DNA of 44,628 nucleotides from Bacteroidales bacterium KA00344 (GCA_001552765.1 KQ959480.1:1-44628); one strand, 5' to 3'. Positions 29,461-38,301 are shown, counted from the first letter of the stretch. Notes: generated by a model from the sequence alone, not told the origin. A program made the numbers and translations.

Positions 29461-30396
29461 ATGAAAGCAACCAGAAAATGCAGTTTTTGCGGCAAGTCCT
29501 TTGTAACCCGAAGCGGTATGCAAAGATATTGCAGTGAGGCTTGTCAGGCAGAAGCCAAACGAGCCAGAGTGATGCAGAAGAACAACCTCTTCAAAGTCGC
29601 CCAACCCTTGATGGAGATACAGCATCAGGAGTATCTCACCTTTTCCAAAGCAGCCATCCTCATGGGCTGTTCCCGACAGTACATTTACAAACTTGTAGCC
29701 ATCGGCAAGCTGAAAGCCTCACGCATCAGCAACCGCATGGCATTCATCCGCAGAGCCGACATCGAGCAGATGTTGGAGGGCAATCCCTATCACCGCATCC
29801 TGCCCGGCAACACCTCCACACCAAGGAAATCATCTTCATCTTCCTTACCTGCCAAAAGAGAAAAAAGGGAAAAGGAAAGCGAAGAAGTGTTGGACTTCTA
29901 TTCGGGCGAGGAGGTGATGTCCCTTTTTAAGGTAAAGCAGTCATGGCTTTACACTTCCGCCAAGCGTAACCATATCCCCATCTGCCGTATCGCAGGAAAG
30001 AACTATTACAGCAAGAAGCATATTGACGAGTTTTTCGGTGTGGCAGTTGATATTAGCGAAATTACCGACTGGCTACTGACCGAGGAGGTGGAGGAACTGT
30101 TCGGCATGAAGCCGACCGCACTCCGTGCCTACACCTATCGCCATAAGATACCCACTAAAAGAGAGTACGGGCGTACCTATTACTCCAAATCACATTTGAA
30201 CGAACTCCGCAGAACTGACCTTGTGAACGATGAACGCTACTATACCGTTGAGCAGGTGCAGCAAATCTATGGTCTTTCGTCAGCCAACATCTGCCATATC
30301 GTCAAGGTGAAGCACATCGAAAAGATAAAGGTGGGTGTGAAAAACCTGCTTTTGCGCTCAGATGTGGAGCGTGTCATGGCTGAAAGGAACAAATAA
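29461..30396 (+). CDS. Zinc-ribbon protein with four tandem HTH domains (TnpA-like candidate)
   Basis: The 311-residue protein starts with a probable zinc ribbon, Cys7-x2-Cys10 and Cys24-x3-Cys28 (KCSFCGKSF / RYCSEACQAE). Four excisionase/MerR-type HTH units follow: LTFSKAAILMGCSRQYIYKL (about 56-104), FYSGEEVMSLFKVKQSWLYT (about 142-190), WLLTEEVEELFGMKPTALRA (about 199-247) and YYTVEQVQQIYGLSSANICH (about 259-308). A Ser/Lys-rich linker separates the first from the rest. Its place just ahead of the integrase and its DNA-binding array suggest a targeting or architectural factor for integration. Tn4555 encodes a targeting protein TnpA in this type of position, but I cannot confirm homology from memory. 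Confidence 0.75.
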   Translation: MKATRKCSFCGKSFVTRSGMQRYCSEACQAEAKRARVMQKNNLFKVAQPLMEIQHQEYLTFSKAAILMGCSRQYIYKLVAIGKLKASRISNRMAFIRRADIEQMLEGNPYHRILPGNTSTPRKSSSSSLPAKREKREKESEEVLDFYSGEEVMSLFKVKQSWLYTSAKRNHIPICRIAGKNYYSKKHIDEFFGVAVDISEITDWLLTEEVEELFGMKPTALRAYTYRHKIPTKREYGRTYYSKSHLNELRRTDLVNDERYYTVEQVQQIYGLSSANICHIVKVKHIEKIKVGVKNLLLRSDVERVMAERNK

Positions 30397-30433
30397 CCGT
30401 GAAAAATCGGGATTATCGAAAATTATTTCAAAA

Positions 30434-30480
30434 TGATGTATCGTGGAGGTATTCACGGATATTTCACGTTGTTCCTTTGC
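30434..30480 (+). promoter_or_regulatory. 47-bp promoter module of the integrase gene, repeated before xis
   Basis: This 47-bp block, with GTGGAGGTATTCACGGATAT and a -7-like TTCCTTTG at its end, is 38/47 identical to 32883-32929, which precedes the excisionase-like gene. Each ends 32-57 nt before its gene. The common middle (TCGTGGAG, TATTCACGGATAT) contains an imperfect inverted repeat and is probably an operator that co-regulates the two recombination genes. Confidence 0.6.
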
Positions 30481-30537
30481 CATCGGAAACATGGATACAA
30501 CTCCAAAATGTATACAACCAATTAAAACATAATTATT

Positions 30538-31656
30538 ATGAGTAAATGCAAAACAGTTACCTTGCGTAAGCGCAAGATTAAGAACGGGACACAGTATTCA
30601 CTATGCCTTGACTACTATCCCGGCTACCGTGACAATGTCACCATGAGAGTGATTACACGTGAAGCCTTAGGAATTTACATCTTCGCCAAACCTGCAAACC
30701 AGCAGGAACGGGACTTCAACGCACGCATGATGAAGAAAGCGGTCATCCTGCGCAACCAGCGCTACGAAGCCATTTTCAATGAAAACAACGGCTTTTTTGA
30801 CAAGACCAAGATGAAGGGCGATTTCCTTGCCTATTTCAAAGGACTGGCTGACCGCAAGAATATCAAGTGGCAGCACGTATACAAGCATTTCCAGCGGTTC
30901 GTGAACGGCAAATGCACCTTTGAGGAGGTGGATGTGGATTTGTGCCGCAAGTTCATGGAATACCTGCTTGATGCACCCCAATCCATCCACACCAACCAAA
31001 AGCTGCACATCAACTCCGCAGCAGGCTATTGGTCAACTTTCCGTGCCGTGCTGCACACCGCTTACCGTGACAGGAAGATAAAGGAGAACCCAAACGGCTT
31101 CTTAGACCGCATCGAGTGCATTCCCACCATCAGGGAGCATTTGAGCCAAGAGGAACTGATACGGCTTGCCGAAACACCCTGTGAGGAGGAGGTCTTGAAA
31201 AAAGCTTTTCTTTTCGCCTGTCTTACGGGACTGAGAAAGAGCGACATCAGACAGCTCACGTGGCAGCAGATACAACCATACACCAACGGCAGGATGTTCG
31301 TTACCACCCGTATGCAGAAAACCAAAGAAATAGTGCATAACCCCATCAGTGATGAAGCCTATGGACTGCTGGGAGAACGGGGCGAGGGACTTATCTTTGA
31401 GGATTTCAAGGACAAGATGCTGCAAGGACCACTCCAACGGTGGCTCACGGCAGCAGGGATAACCAAGAAAATCACCTTTCACTGTACCCGCCACAGCTTC
31501 GGAAGCCTGCACGTGGAAATGGGAACGGACATGGCTGTCATCCAAGCCTATCTCGGACATAAGAACATTACCACCACACAAATCTATTCCAAGATAGCAG
31601 CGCAGCAGATGTGTCAGGTGGTGGACAAGATAACCTTGAAGCGCAAGGAGGCATAA
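30538..31656 (+). CDS. int: Tyrosine recombinase of the mobilizable element
   Basis: The 372-residue integrase has an N-terminal Arm-type domain (LRKRKIKNGTQYSLCLDYYP), a SAM-like core-binding domain (about 95-190) and the catalytic domain. The catalytic residues are complete: Arg in LTGLRKSD (about 231), His/Arg in FHCTRHSFG (about 315/318), His in YLGHKNI (about 340) and Tyr in TQIYSK (about 349). It integrates and excises the element by site-specific recombination; the tRNA-Leu end at 27968 is the likely target. It is followed by a strong terminator. Unlike the ICE integrase it has the standard first Arg. Confidence 0.93.
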   Translation: MSKCKTVTLRKRKIKNGTQYSLCLDYYPGYRDNVTMRVITREALGIYIFAKPANQQERDFNARMMKKAVILRNQRYEAIFNENNGFFDKTKMKGDFLAYFKGLADRKNIKWQHVYKHFQRFVNGKCTFEEVDVDLCRKFMEYLLDAPQSIHTNQKLHINSAAGYWSTFRAVLHTAYRDRKIKENPNGFLDRIECIPTIREHLSQEELIRLAETPCEEEVLKKAFLFACLTGLRKSDIRQLTWQQIQPYTNGRMFVTTRMQKTKEIVHNPISDEAYGLLGERGEGLIFEDFKDKMLQGPLQRWLTAAGITKKITFHCTRHSFGSLHVEMGTDMAVIQAYLGHKNITTTQIYSKIAAQQMCQVVDKITLKRKEA

Positions 31657-31680
31657 ATGTCTCACATTGACAGGTATTCA

Positions 31681-31727
31681 GAGGGGCGGTTATGGCTACA
31701 AGGCTATAATCGCCCCTCTATGTTTTT
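31681..31727 (+). terminator. Strong terminator after the integrase gene
   Basis: GAGGGGCGGTTATGGC and GCTATAATCGCCCCTC form a stem with one mismatch and a TACAAG loop, followed by TATGTTTTT. Confidence 0.85.
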
Positions 31728-31903
31728 GGCTTGATGCCACCATTTATAAGCCCCTCAGAGTATGAAACAGAGTATGATATGATGACATTTCGTGAAATAC
31801 ATTGAAAAAGACCGTTCTAACCGCAAATAACGGGCAGTAATTGGGAAAAATAGCATTAACTTTGCACAAAATAATACAGGAACATTCAATCTCTCAACGA
31901 AAT

Positions 31904-32761
31904 ATGGAATCATCAATCAAGGACAAATACATCATCTTGGGCTTTGTCGGCTTCGCCATCGTCCTAATATCTTCCATTGCCACGCTGGTAATAGCGGACA
32001 GCTTCAACCAAGACAACTTTGTCAGGTGGATAGTATTCGTATGCTGTAACCTGTTGGGATGGTTGCTCTATCTCTCCTTTCAGACACTTATCTTTGATAC
32101 ATACGAAATCTACAAAATCAAGTTCGGCAAGAAAGAAACGATTGCCGAAGCCATAGAGGTGCAGGAAGAACTGTCACAAAATACACTTGAAGAAGCCACA
32201 TCTGTGCCTGGACCTACATCAGTCCCTGAGCCTGTACCCGAATCATCCCCGACAAAAGAAGAGACACTTATCCAAACACAACCGATAGAGCTTACTATCG
32301 CCCCGGATCTTCACGAAAAGAACCGTGCCAATTACGCAAGCAGAGAGCAACGGGAAAAGGAAGAGCGCATCCGCATGGTCATGGAGTATTGCCATTATTA
32401 CCTGCCTCGCATTGCCGACCAAGAAACCGTGAACCACATCTGTACTGAGGTGGACAAATGGATGAATCTTAACACTTATACCCCGAAGCCCATACAAAGA
32501 CCGTTTACCAAAGACATCAACAACATTCCACTCCGTCACTTCGTATGGAATATCTCTGAGCGTTTCCTGTACAAGAGATACTACAATGGGGATAACCGTG
32601 CCAAGTTCATCAAAGCCCTTTTCCCGAAATCGTTTGCTGATACAGACTTATCAACCATCAAGAATTTCAAGGTAGAGCCGTTAAAGACGGAAATTCCCAT
32701 TGATGAACCCGAAAACGGCAAACTTGATTTCCACTATCCCGAGGATTATGTGCGGAATTAG
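31904..32761 (+). CDS. Membrane protein of the mobilizable element, unknown function
   Basis: I place the start at the ATG at 31904 (MESSIKDKYIILGFVGFAIV) because the TAACTTTG -7 box (31857-31864) lies between it and an earlier ATG. The protein has 285 residues. Two membrane helices near the N-terminus (about 8-30 and 38-63) are followed by a Pro/Glu/Thr-rich linker (about 95-135). A soluble basic domain (about 140-285, EERIRMVMEYCHYYLPRIAD ...) has no family I recognise. The domain would face the cytoplasm. The position between int and xis is where Tn4555-type elements carry accessory transposition genes, so a link to recombination or mobilization is possible. Confidence 0.7.
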   Translation: MESSIKDKYIILGFVGFAIVLISSIATLVIADSFNQDNFVRWIVFVCCNLLGWLLYLSFQTLIFDTYEIYKIKFGKKETIAEAIEVQEELSQNTLEEATSVPGPTSVPEPVPESSPTKEETLIQTQPIELTIAPDLHEKNRANYASREQREKEERIRMVMEYCHYYLPRIADQETVNHICTEVDKWMNLNTYTPKPIQRPFTKDINNIPLRHFVWNISERFLYKRYYNGDNRAKFIKALFPKSFADTDLSTIKNFKVEPLKTEIPIDEPENGKLDFHYPEDYVRN

Positions 32762-32822
32762 GATAATCACGACACCAACGACAACCATCCGGTAACTCAT
32801 AACCGCCTGTTTTACATCGTTT

Positions 32823-32869
32823 CCCGAGTAATTTTACCCGTCATTTATGGCTGGGCTTAATTATTCGGG
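32823..32869. repeat. Inverted repeat ahead of the xis promoter module
   Basis: CCCGAGTAAT (32823-32832) and ATTATTCGGG (32860-32869) pair with one mismatch across a 27-nt loop, between the membrane-protein gene and the xis promoter module. It may terminate the first transcript or bind a regulator; there is no T-run. Confidence 0.4.
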
Positions 32870-32882
32870 AATTATTTTGCAA

Positions 32883-32929
32883 TGACGTGTCGTGGAGATA
32901 TTCACGGATATATCATTTCAGTCCTTTGC
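32883..32929 (+). promoter_or_regulatory. 47-bp promoter module of the excisionase-like gene
   Basis: Second copy of the module at 30434-30480 (38/47 identical), ending in GTCCTTTG, 32 nt before the start at 32961. Similarity extends about 15 bp further upstream (AATTATTT, AATGA). Confidence 0.6.
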
Positions 32930-32960
32930 GCCAAGTCTTACAAAAGAGACGAGTACGCGA

Positions 32961-33335
32961 ATGGAAAAATCAATTCTTACCTTCAACGACCTCCCCGAGG
33001 TTGTCGCTCAGCTTCGAGACGAAGTGATGAGCCTGAAAAGCCTGCTCGCCGAGCAGCGCAGTGTGAACAATGCCAAAACGGTGGACACCCACGTGCCCAT
33101 GTCTGTGGACGAGGCAGCAGAGTATTTAGGTATCCCTAAGGGTACGCTCTACATGAAACTGTCAGAAGGGACAATCCCTGCCACCAAGCCCGGCAAACGC
33201 TATTGCCTTTACCGTGACGAACTGGACAAGTGGCTGGAAACCGCCCGAAAGAATCCCATACCGTTGTCAGACGAGGAACTGAACAAGTCCTTATCCTCTT
33301 CCCACCGTCGCAAGCCCAACCCACGTAACTGGTGA
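32961..33335 (+). CDS. xis: Excisionase-like HTH protein
   Basis: The 124-residue protein starts at the ATG at 32961 (MEKSILTFNDLPEVVAQLRD). The open frame extends upstream across the promoter module and is not coding there. A short helix is followed by the DNA-binding domain at about 48-100: MSVDEAAEYLGIPKGTLYMK, then GTIPATKPGKRYCLYRDELD. This excisionase/MobC-like fold is typical of Bacteroides integrative elements. It shares its promoter module with int. Its stop overlaps the GTG start of the ATPase gene (GTGA), so the four following genes form one operon. Confidence 0.75.
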   Translation: MEKSILTFNDLPEVVAQLRDEVMSLKSLLAEQRSVNNAKTVDTHVPMSVDEAAEYLGIPKGTLYMKLSEGTIPATKPGKRYCLYRDELDKWLETARKNPIPLSDEELNKSLSSSHRRKPNPRNW

Positions 33336-34438
33336 ATGATATGGAAGAGGATAAGAACTATATCAACCTGATACGTGGCGACCTCACAAAAGCATCCCAA
33401 GCGCATAACGGTATGCCCGACAGTGTAGGCATGATGAATATCAAGACGGCAAACCAAACCATTCTTGAAGCATCGTTATTGCCTACGCCCCGTGCGCTGT
33501 GGGACAGCTTTTGGTACGAGGGGGAACTCTCCTGCTTGTTTGCCGATTCCAACGTGGGCAAGTCCATCCTTGCCGTGCAGATAGCCGACCGCATCGCCCG
33601 AACCGACAATGTGCTGTATCTGGACTTTGAACTGTCCGAAAAGCAGTTCCAGCTCCGCTATACCAACGAGCATGGAGAGCTCTACACCTTTCCCGACAAA
33701 CTCTATCGGGTGTCTATTGACTGCAACCAGCTTTTGGATGCCAACTTTGAGGAAGCTATCATAGGCGGCATTGAACAGATGGCTGTGCAGACCGACTGCA
33801 AGATTTTCATCATTGACAATCTTACCTACCTGTGTTGCGCCATGGAGAAAGGCGATGCCGCAGGACGGCTGATGATTCAGCTGAACAATCTCAAAAAGAG
33901 ATATGCGCTCTCTATCCTTGTCCTAGCACATACGCCCAAACGCTCTTTGGATTGTCCCATCACATCCAACGACCTTGCCGGAAGCAAACGGCTCTACAAT
34001 TTCTTTGACAGCGTGTTCACCATTGGAAAAAGTGCCCAAGACGGAGGGCTTCGCTATGTGAAGCAGCTTAAAGTGCGCTATGGCACGTTCTCTCATGATG
34101 CGGATAATGTAATCGTTTACGAGATTGACAAGGTGGATGCTTTCTTGCAGTTCGTGTTCAGGGGCTATTCCACGGAAAAGGAACACTTGAAAAAATTGGG
34201 CGACAATGAATCAAGCCAAAGGGATTGCCAAATTCTGCAACTCTCCCAATCGGGCAAGTCCGTCAGGGAGATAGCCTCACAGGTGAATTGTGGCAAGTCC
34301 ACCGTAAACCGTATCATCCAGCGCAGCAAAGAGAGTAAAAACGCAGGTGTCCCAAGTGTCCCACTGTCCCAACCCTTAGAGTGTGGGACAATGGGACAGG
34401 ATGGGACAGCCGACAATCAACCATCAAAAACGGACTAA
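33332..34438 (+). CDS. RepA-like AAA ATPase
   Basis: The 368-residue protein is related to the RecA-fold RepA helicases of mobilizable plasmids. Walker A reads LFADSNVGKSILA (about 70), Walker B IFIIDNLTYLC (about 150), and a His/Pro-containing loop LAHTPKR follows (about 195). A C-terminal HTH (SVREIASQVNCGKSTVNRII, about 310-330) precedes a disordered tail. I use the GTG at 33332, which overlaps the xis stop by 4 nt; an ATG three codons later (33341) is equally possible. It probably unwinds element DNA for replication in the excised form, with the primase-like protein that starts 3 nt after its stop. Confidence 0.75.
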   Translation: MNDMEEDKNYINLIRGDLTKASQAHNGMPDSVGMMNIKTANQTILEASLLPTPRALWDSFWYEGELSCLFADSNVGKSILAVQIADRIARTDNVLYLDFELSEKQFQLRYTNEHGELYTFPDKLYRVSIDCNQLLDANFEEAIIGGIEQMAVQTDCKIFIIDNLTYLCCAMEKGDAAGRLMIQLNNLKKRYALSILVLAHTPKRSLDCPITSNDLAGSKRLYNFFDSVFTIGKSAQDGGLRYVKQLKVRYGTFSHDADNVIVYEIDKVDAFLQFVFRGYSTEKEHLKKLGDNESSQRDCQILQLSQSGKSVREIASQVNCGKSTVNRIIQRSKESKNAGVPSVPLSQPLECGTMGQDGTADNQPSKTD

Positions 34439-34441
34439 GCT

Positions 34442-35557
34442 ATGGGCAATTATTCATTACAGAAGTATAAAGGAACGGCAACACGGCATACCTGCCCCAA
34501 ATGCGGAGACAGGCATTCTTTCGTCTATTACGTGGACGAAAATAATGTGCCGTTGCATCCATCGGTCGGCAGATGTAACCACGAAAGCGGTTGTGGGTAT
34601 CACTACACTCCGAAAGAGTATTTTCAAGAGCATCCTGAACACAGAACTACCAATGATTTCTCTTTTGACAGGCAAAGAGCAGAGCAGAAGAAAGTGAAGC
34701 AGCAAAGTAAGCCGACAGCCATCGGCTATATTCCCCCTCACTATGTGGAGAAGTCGCAAAGCGAGCGTAGCAATTTCTTCCGTTTCCTCTTCACACTCCT
34801 TACTTCCTACTATGGCGACAAGGCGAAAGAGGTGTTGAAGCGGTTGTTGGAGGAATACCGTTTGGGGGCTACCCGTGACGGCTCTGTTATCTTTTGGCAG
34901 ATAGACAGGACGGGCAAGGTACGCACGGGAAAGGTGATGCAGTACAATCCCGAAGACGGACACCGTATCAAGGGAGGACAGACATCGGCAGTGAACTGGA
35001 TACACAGCATATTGAAAAAGCAGCGTGTGTTGGCAGAGGATTGGCAACTATCCCAATGCCTTTTCGGGGAACACTTGTTGAAAACGCATCCCGACAAGGT
35101 GGTGGTCTTGGTGGAATCCGAGAAGAGTGCCGTTATCGGTTCTGCTATCTTCCCCGATTATGTATGGCTGGCTACGGGTGGTAAGAGTCAGATGAGAGAA
35201 GAGAAACTCCGTGTACTGTCAGGGCGAACCGTGCTTCTCTTTCCCGATGCCGATGCTTATGCCGAGTGGAAACAGCGAGCCGAGAGCATGTACTTTTGTA
35301 AGGTGGTGGTTTCGGACATCATCGAAAGGAATGCCACCCCGAAACAAAAAGAAGCCCATATCGACATAGCCGATTGGATTATCTTTCAGATACGGGAGGG
35401 CAAGGTGATGAGTACAGCCAACCACTTGGTCGAGGCTGAGAGAATCCTCCAGCGGATGATAGAGAAGAATCCCGTCCTGCAAAAACTGATAGACGATTTA
35501 GACCTTGTGCTGGTCGGTGCATCTCCAATCGGCAACGATGATGAAAAACCTCCCTGA
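34442..35557 (+). CDS. Primase-like zinc-finger/Toprim protein (DUF6371-type)
   Basis: The 371-residue protein has an N-terminal zinc-finger-like part with Cys/His at CPKCGDRHSF and CNHESGCGYHY, as in CHC2 primases. The central region is DUF6371-like. A Toprim-like segment follows, VVVLVESEKSAVIGS (acidic residue Glu) and RTVLLFPDADAYAEW (DxD-like), at about 220-290. It lies 3 nt after the RepA-like gene and before the oriT, an arrangement typical of NBU/Tn4555-type elements that replicate briefly after transfer. Priming activity is inferred from the domains. Confidence 0.7.
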   Translation: MGNYSLQKYKGTATRHTCPKCGDRHSFVYYVDENNVPLHPSVGRCNHESGCGYHYTPKEYFQEHPEHRTTNDFSFDRQRAEQKKVKQQSKPTAIGYIPPHYVEKSQSERSNFFRFLFTLLTSYYGDKAKEVLKRLLEEYRLGATRDGSVIFWQIDRTGKVRTGKVMQYNPEDGHRIKGGQTSAVNWIHSILKKQRVLAEDWQLSQCLFGEHLLKTHPDKVVVLVESEKSAVIGSAIFPDYVWLATGGKSQMREEKLRVLSGRTVLLFPDADAYAEWKQRAESMYFCKVVVSDIIERNATPKQKEAHIDIADWIIFQIREGKVMSTANHLVEAERILQRMIEKNPVLQKLIDDLDLVLVGASPIGNDDEKPP

Positions 35558-35594
35558 CGGAGGAGAGCGGAAGCCGTAGGCTGGAGTTTGCAGA

Positions 35595-35782
35595 CAATGG
35601 CTTGCCATTGATATAGCCCACTATAACTACACGCTCCGCTTACGTAGTTGTGGGCTCTCCCGAGGGGATTAGGGTTTTACCCTAATGACCCACTCAGGGC
35701 GTTTCTCCCCTGAGAACCCAGAGCAAAGAGTGACCCTCTCTTTGCAATCTCCGCTTATGGGTTGCACCCCTAAGAACCCCAT
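35595..35782. other. oriT: oriT region with a row of hairpins
   Basis: Between the primase-like gene and the relaxase gene there are 282 bp without a gene. They hold consecutive inverted repeats: CAATGG/CCATTG (35595-35610); AGCCCAC-AACTAC / GTAGTT-GTGGGCT (35615-35656); ATTAGGG/CCCTAAT (35668-35686); CTCAGGG/CCCTGAG (35693-35714); GCAAAGAG/CTCTTTGC (35723-35745); and CTTATGGG/CCCCTAAG with one mismatch (35754-35774). A MOBV relaxase normally nicks just upstream of its own gene, so the oriT lies here; the exact nic site is not determined. Confidence 0.7.
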
Positions 35783-35839
35783 GCGTTTACGGACAGCGGA
35801 AAAGCAAACAATAAAGTACAAACCAAAAAACAAGTATCT

Positions 35840-37243
35840 ATGGCAACAAAATCAAGCATACATATCAAGCCCTGCAACATCGCATCGAGCGAGGCTCACA
35901 ACAGGAGGACTGCCGAATACATGCGCCACATCGGAGAGTCCAGAATCTATGTCGTTCCTGAACTATCCACCGATAACGAACAGTGGATAAATCCCGACTT
36001 CGGCAGTCCGGATTTGCGGATGCATTATGACAATATCAGACAGATGGTAAAGGAAAAGACCGGACGTGCCATGCAGGAAAAGGAGCGTGAACGCAAAGGC
36101 AAGAACGGTAAAATAGTCAAGATTGCGGGATGCTCCCCCATACGTGAAGGAGTGCTGCTTGTCAGGTCGGACACCACACTGGCAGACGTGCGTAAATTCG
36201 GTGAGGAGTGTCAAAGACGCTGGGGAATCACACCGCTGCAAATCTTCCTGCACAAGGATGAAGGGCATTGGCTGAACGGTCAGCCGGAAGCGGAAGACAG
36301 GGAAAGCTTCAAAGTCGGGGACAGATGGTTCAAGCCGAACTATCATGCCCATATCGTTTTCGACTGGATGAACCACGAAACAGGAAAGAGCCGAAAGCTC
36401 AATGACGATGACATGATGCAGATGCAGACCCTTGCATCCGACATCCTGCTGATGGAACGCGGGCAGTCAAAGGCTGTCACTGGTAAGGAGCATCTGGAAC
36501 GGAACGACTTTATCATTGAGAAGCAGAAAGCTGAACTGCAACGCATGGATGCAGCCAAACGGCACAAAGAAGAACAGATAAATCTTGCCGAGCAGGAACT
36601 GAAACAGGTGAAATCAGAAATACGCACTGACAAGTTAAAGAAGACAGCCACCACGGCAGCGACAGCCATAACTAGTGGAGTTGCTTCTCTTTTCGGGAGT
36701 GGAAAACTGAAAGAACTGGAACGTGCCAACGAAAAACTGCAAGACGAGGTTTCAAAACGGAACACCAATATTGAAAAATTGCAGAGCCAAGTACAGCAGA
36801 TGCAGAAACAGCATGATACGCAAATCCACAATCTCAGAGAAATGCACAGGCAGGAACTTGACATGAAAGAAAAAGAACTGTCACGGCTCGCCAGAATCAT
36901 AGACAAGGCTTTCAGGTGGTTTCCGATGTTCAGGGAAATGCTGCGCATGGAAAAGTTTTGTGCCATGCTGGGATTCTCTAAAGAAATGACTGAAAGTCTT
37001 ATAGTCAAAAAAGAAGCCCTGAAATGTAGCGGTAAAATCTATTCCGAGCAACACAGGCGGAACTTTGATATAAAGGATGATATTTTAAGGGTGGAAAATG
37101 ACCCTGACGATGAAAGCAGGCTGAACCTGACAATAAACAGGAAGCCGATTGCCGACTGGTTCAGGGAGCAATGGCACAGGCTTAGATATGGAGCAAGAGT
37201 GCCGCAACAGGAAGAAAGAAAAAGTAGAGGATTCAAATTATAA
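35840..37243 (+). CDS. mobA: MOBV-type relaxase (mobilization protein)
   Basis: The 467-residue protein is of the Pre/Mob (MOBV) family. Motif I is IKPCNIASSEAHNRRTAEYM near residue 10-30; the metal-binding HxH sits in PNYHAHIVFDWMN (about 169-171). A long coiled coil occupies about 215-350, rich in Glu/Gln/Lys. A C-terminal domain of unknown fold ends QEERKSRGFKL. The enzyme nicks oriT and leads the strand into a recipient using transfer machinery of a co-resident conjugative element, such as the ICE in this same genome. It follows the hairpin-rich oriT by 58 bp, which supports the assignment. Confidence 0.9.
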   Translation: MATKSSIHIKPCNIASSEAHNRRTAEYMRHIGESRIYVVPELSTDNEQWINPDFGSPDLRMHYDNIRQMVKEKTGRAMQEKERERKGKNGKIVKIAGCSPIREGVLLVRSDTTLADVRKFGEECQRRWGITPLQIFLHKDEGHWLNGQPEAEDRESFKVGDRWFKPNYHAHIVFDWMNHETGKSRKLNDDDMMQMQTLASDILLMERGQSKAVTGKEHLERNDFIIEKQKAELQRMDAAKRHKEEQINLAEQELKQVKSEIRTDKLKKTATTAATAITSGVASLFGSGKLKELERANEKLQDEVSKRNTNIEKLQSQVQQMQKQHDTQIHNLREMHRQELDMKEKELSRLARIIDKAFRWFPMFREMLRMEKFCAMLGFSKEMTESLIVKKEALKCSGKIYSEQHRRNFDIKDDILRVENDPDDESRLNLTINRKPIADWFREQWHRLRYGARVPQQEERKSRGFKL

Positions 37244-37264
37244 TAGAAGCAATTTGATTAGTAA

Positions 37265-37302
37265 TCTAAAAGCACTCCGATAACGATTAGAGTGCTTTTA
37301 GA
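37265..37302. terminator. Bidirectional terminator between mobA and cfxA
   Basis: A perfect 13-bp stem, TCTAAAAGCACTC / GAGTGCTTTTAGA, with a 12-nt loop separates two convergent genes; T-rich on both sides. Confidence 0.85.
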
Positions 37303-37335
37303 TTGTTTATCATTAATTATCAAAGCAAGTGCAGT

Positions 37336-38301
37336 TTAAGATTTTACTGAAGTTTGCATTAATAAAGAATATACTACAGCTGATATATGCGCAACATATT
37401 GTGACGCTTGTGATTCATTTCCCTTGAAATCCTTAACAAATACCGCTAAGGTATAACTGATATTATTAGGCAGACATATATAGGCAACATCATTGTGAGC
37501 TGCAAGAACACCATTTTCATTAACATAACCTGAACCTGTCTTATGCGCTATAACAACCCCTTCTTTATCAAGAAGTGGAGCTGCTATCCTATCTACACCT
37601 GTTTTGCATTCTTTTAACGTATTCTTAATGAAACTTTGTTTCTCATCATCGATAAGACCTTCAGTAAACAAACGATTCATCAACATTGCAGCACCAAGAG
37701 GAGATGTATAGTTAGAGTAAGCCTTGTTATGGTCAGCCGACATTTCCTCTTCCGTATAAGCTATCTGAAAACTTGAACGAGGAATGAGTGTGGCTATAAA
37801 ACTATCTGTTTGAGCGACATTAACCATATCCTTAAACATAAGGTTGCTTGCATTGTTGTCACTCTGAGTAAGAGTATAACGCAGCAAATCTCTCACTGTC
37901 AATGATATGACTGGCCCTGAATAATCTTTCAGCATAGGACTCCAAGTCTTTGGGTCAAGTTTATCCCTATTTATATTTACTAAGGTATCAAGTGAAATTC
38001 CTTTATTGTCAAAGTCATTACAAAGAGCTAATGCCTGATGAACCTTAAACACACTCATCATAGGATAAACACTCTTATTATTGACCTTAACCGTATCTCT
38101 GTTATTAACAATAACCGCCACACCAATTTCGCCAGGACAAGCTGAGACAATTTGAGAAATGCTATCAGTCAAAACATTTGTTAAAGGAGGATTTGCGCTA
38201 TCTTTTGTCGCTGATTTATGGAACAATGAAAATACCAAGATGAAAATGCAAACTAAAGCTATACTCAAAACTACGATTTGTTTTTTTCTGTTTTTTTCCA
38301 T
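37336..38301 (-). CDS. cfxA: CfxA class A beta-lactamase
   Basis: The 321-residue sequence is CfxA, an Ambler class A broad-spectrum beta-lactamase of Bacteroides, Prevotella and Capnocytophaga. It hydrolyses penicillins and many cephalosporins, including cefoxitin to varying degrees, in the periplasm. It has a signal/anchor (about 8-27), the active-site SVFK with the nucleophilic Ser83 (MMSVFKVH), SDNN (147-150) in place of SDN, and KTG at 254-256 followed by SGY. The residue after KTGSG is Tyr and the KGNESQ site carries Glu. By my memory of the variant definitions this is CfxA2-type rather than CfxA or CfxA3. The gene lies at the edge of the mobilizable element, convergent with the relaxase gene. 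Its promoter carries TACCTTTG (minus strand, 38356-38349). Confidence 0.97.
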   Translation of the reverse strand: MEKNRKKQIVVLSIALVCIFILVFSLFHKSATKDSANPPLTNVLTDSISQIVSACPGEIGVAVIVNNRDTVKVNNKSVYPMMSVFKVHQALALCNDFDNKGISLDTLVNINRDKLDPKTWSPMLKDYSGPVISLTVRDLLRYTLTQSDNNASNLMFKDMVNVAQTDSFIATLIPRSSFQIAYTEEEMSADHNKAYSNYTSPLGAAMLMNRLFTEGLIDDEKQSFIKNTLKECKTGVDRIAAPLLDKEGVVIAHKTGSGYVNENGVLAAHNDVAYICLPNNISYTLAVFVKDFKGNESQASQYVAHISAVVYSLLMQTSVKS

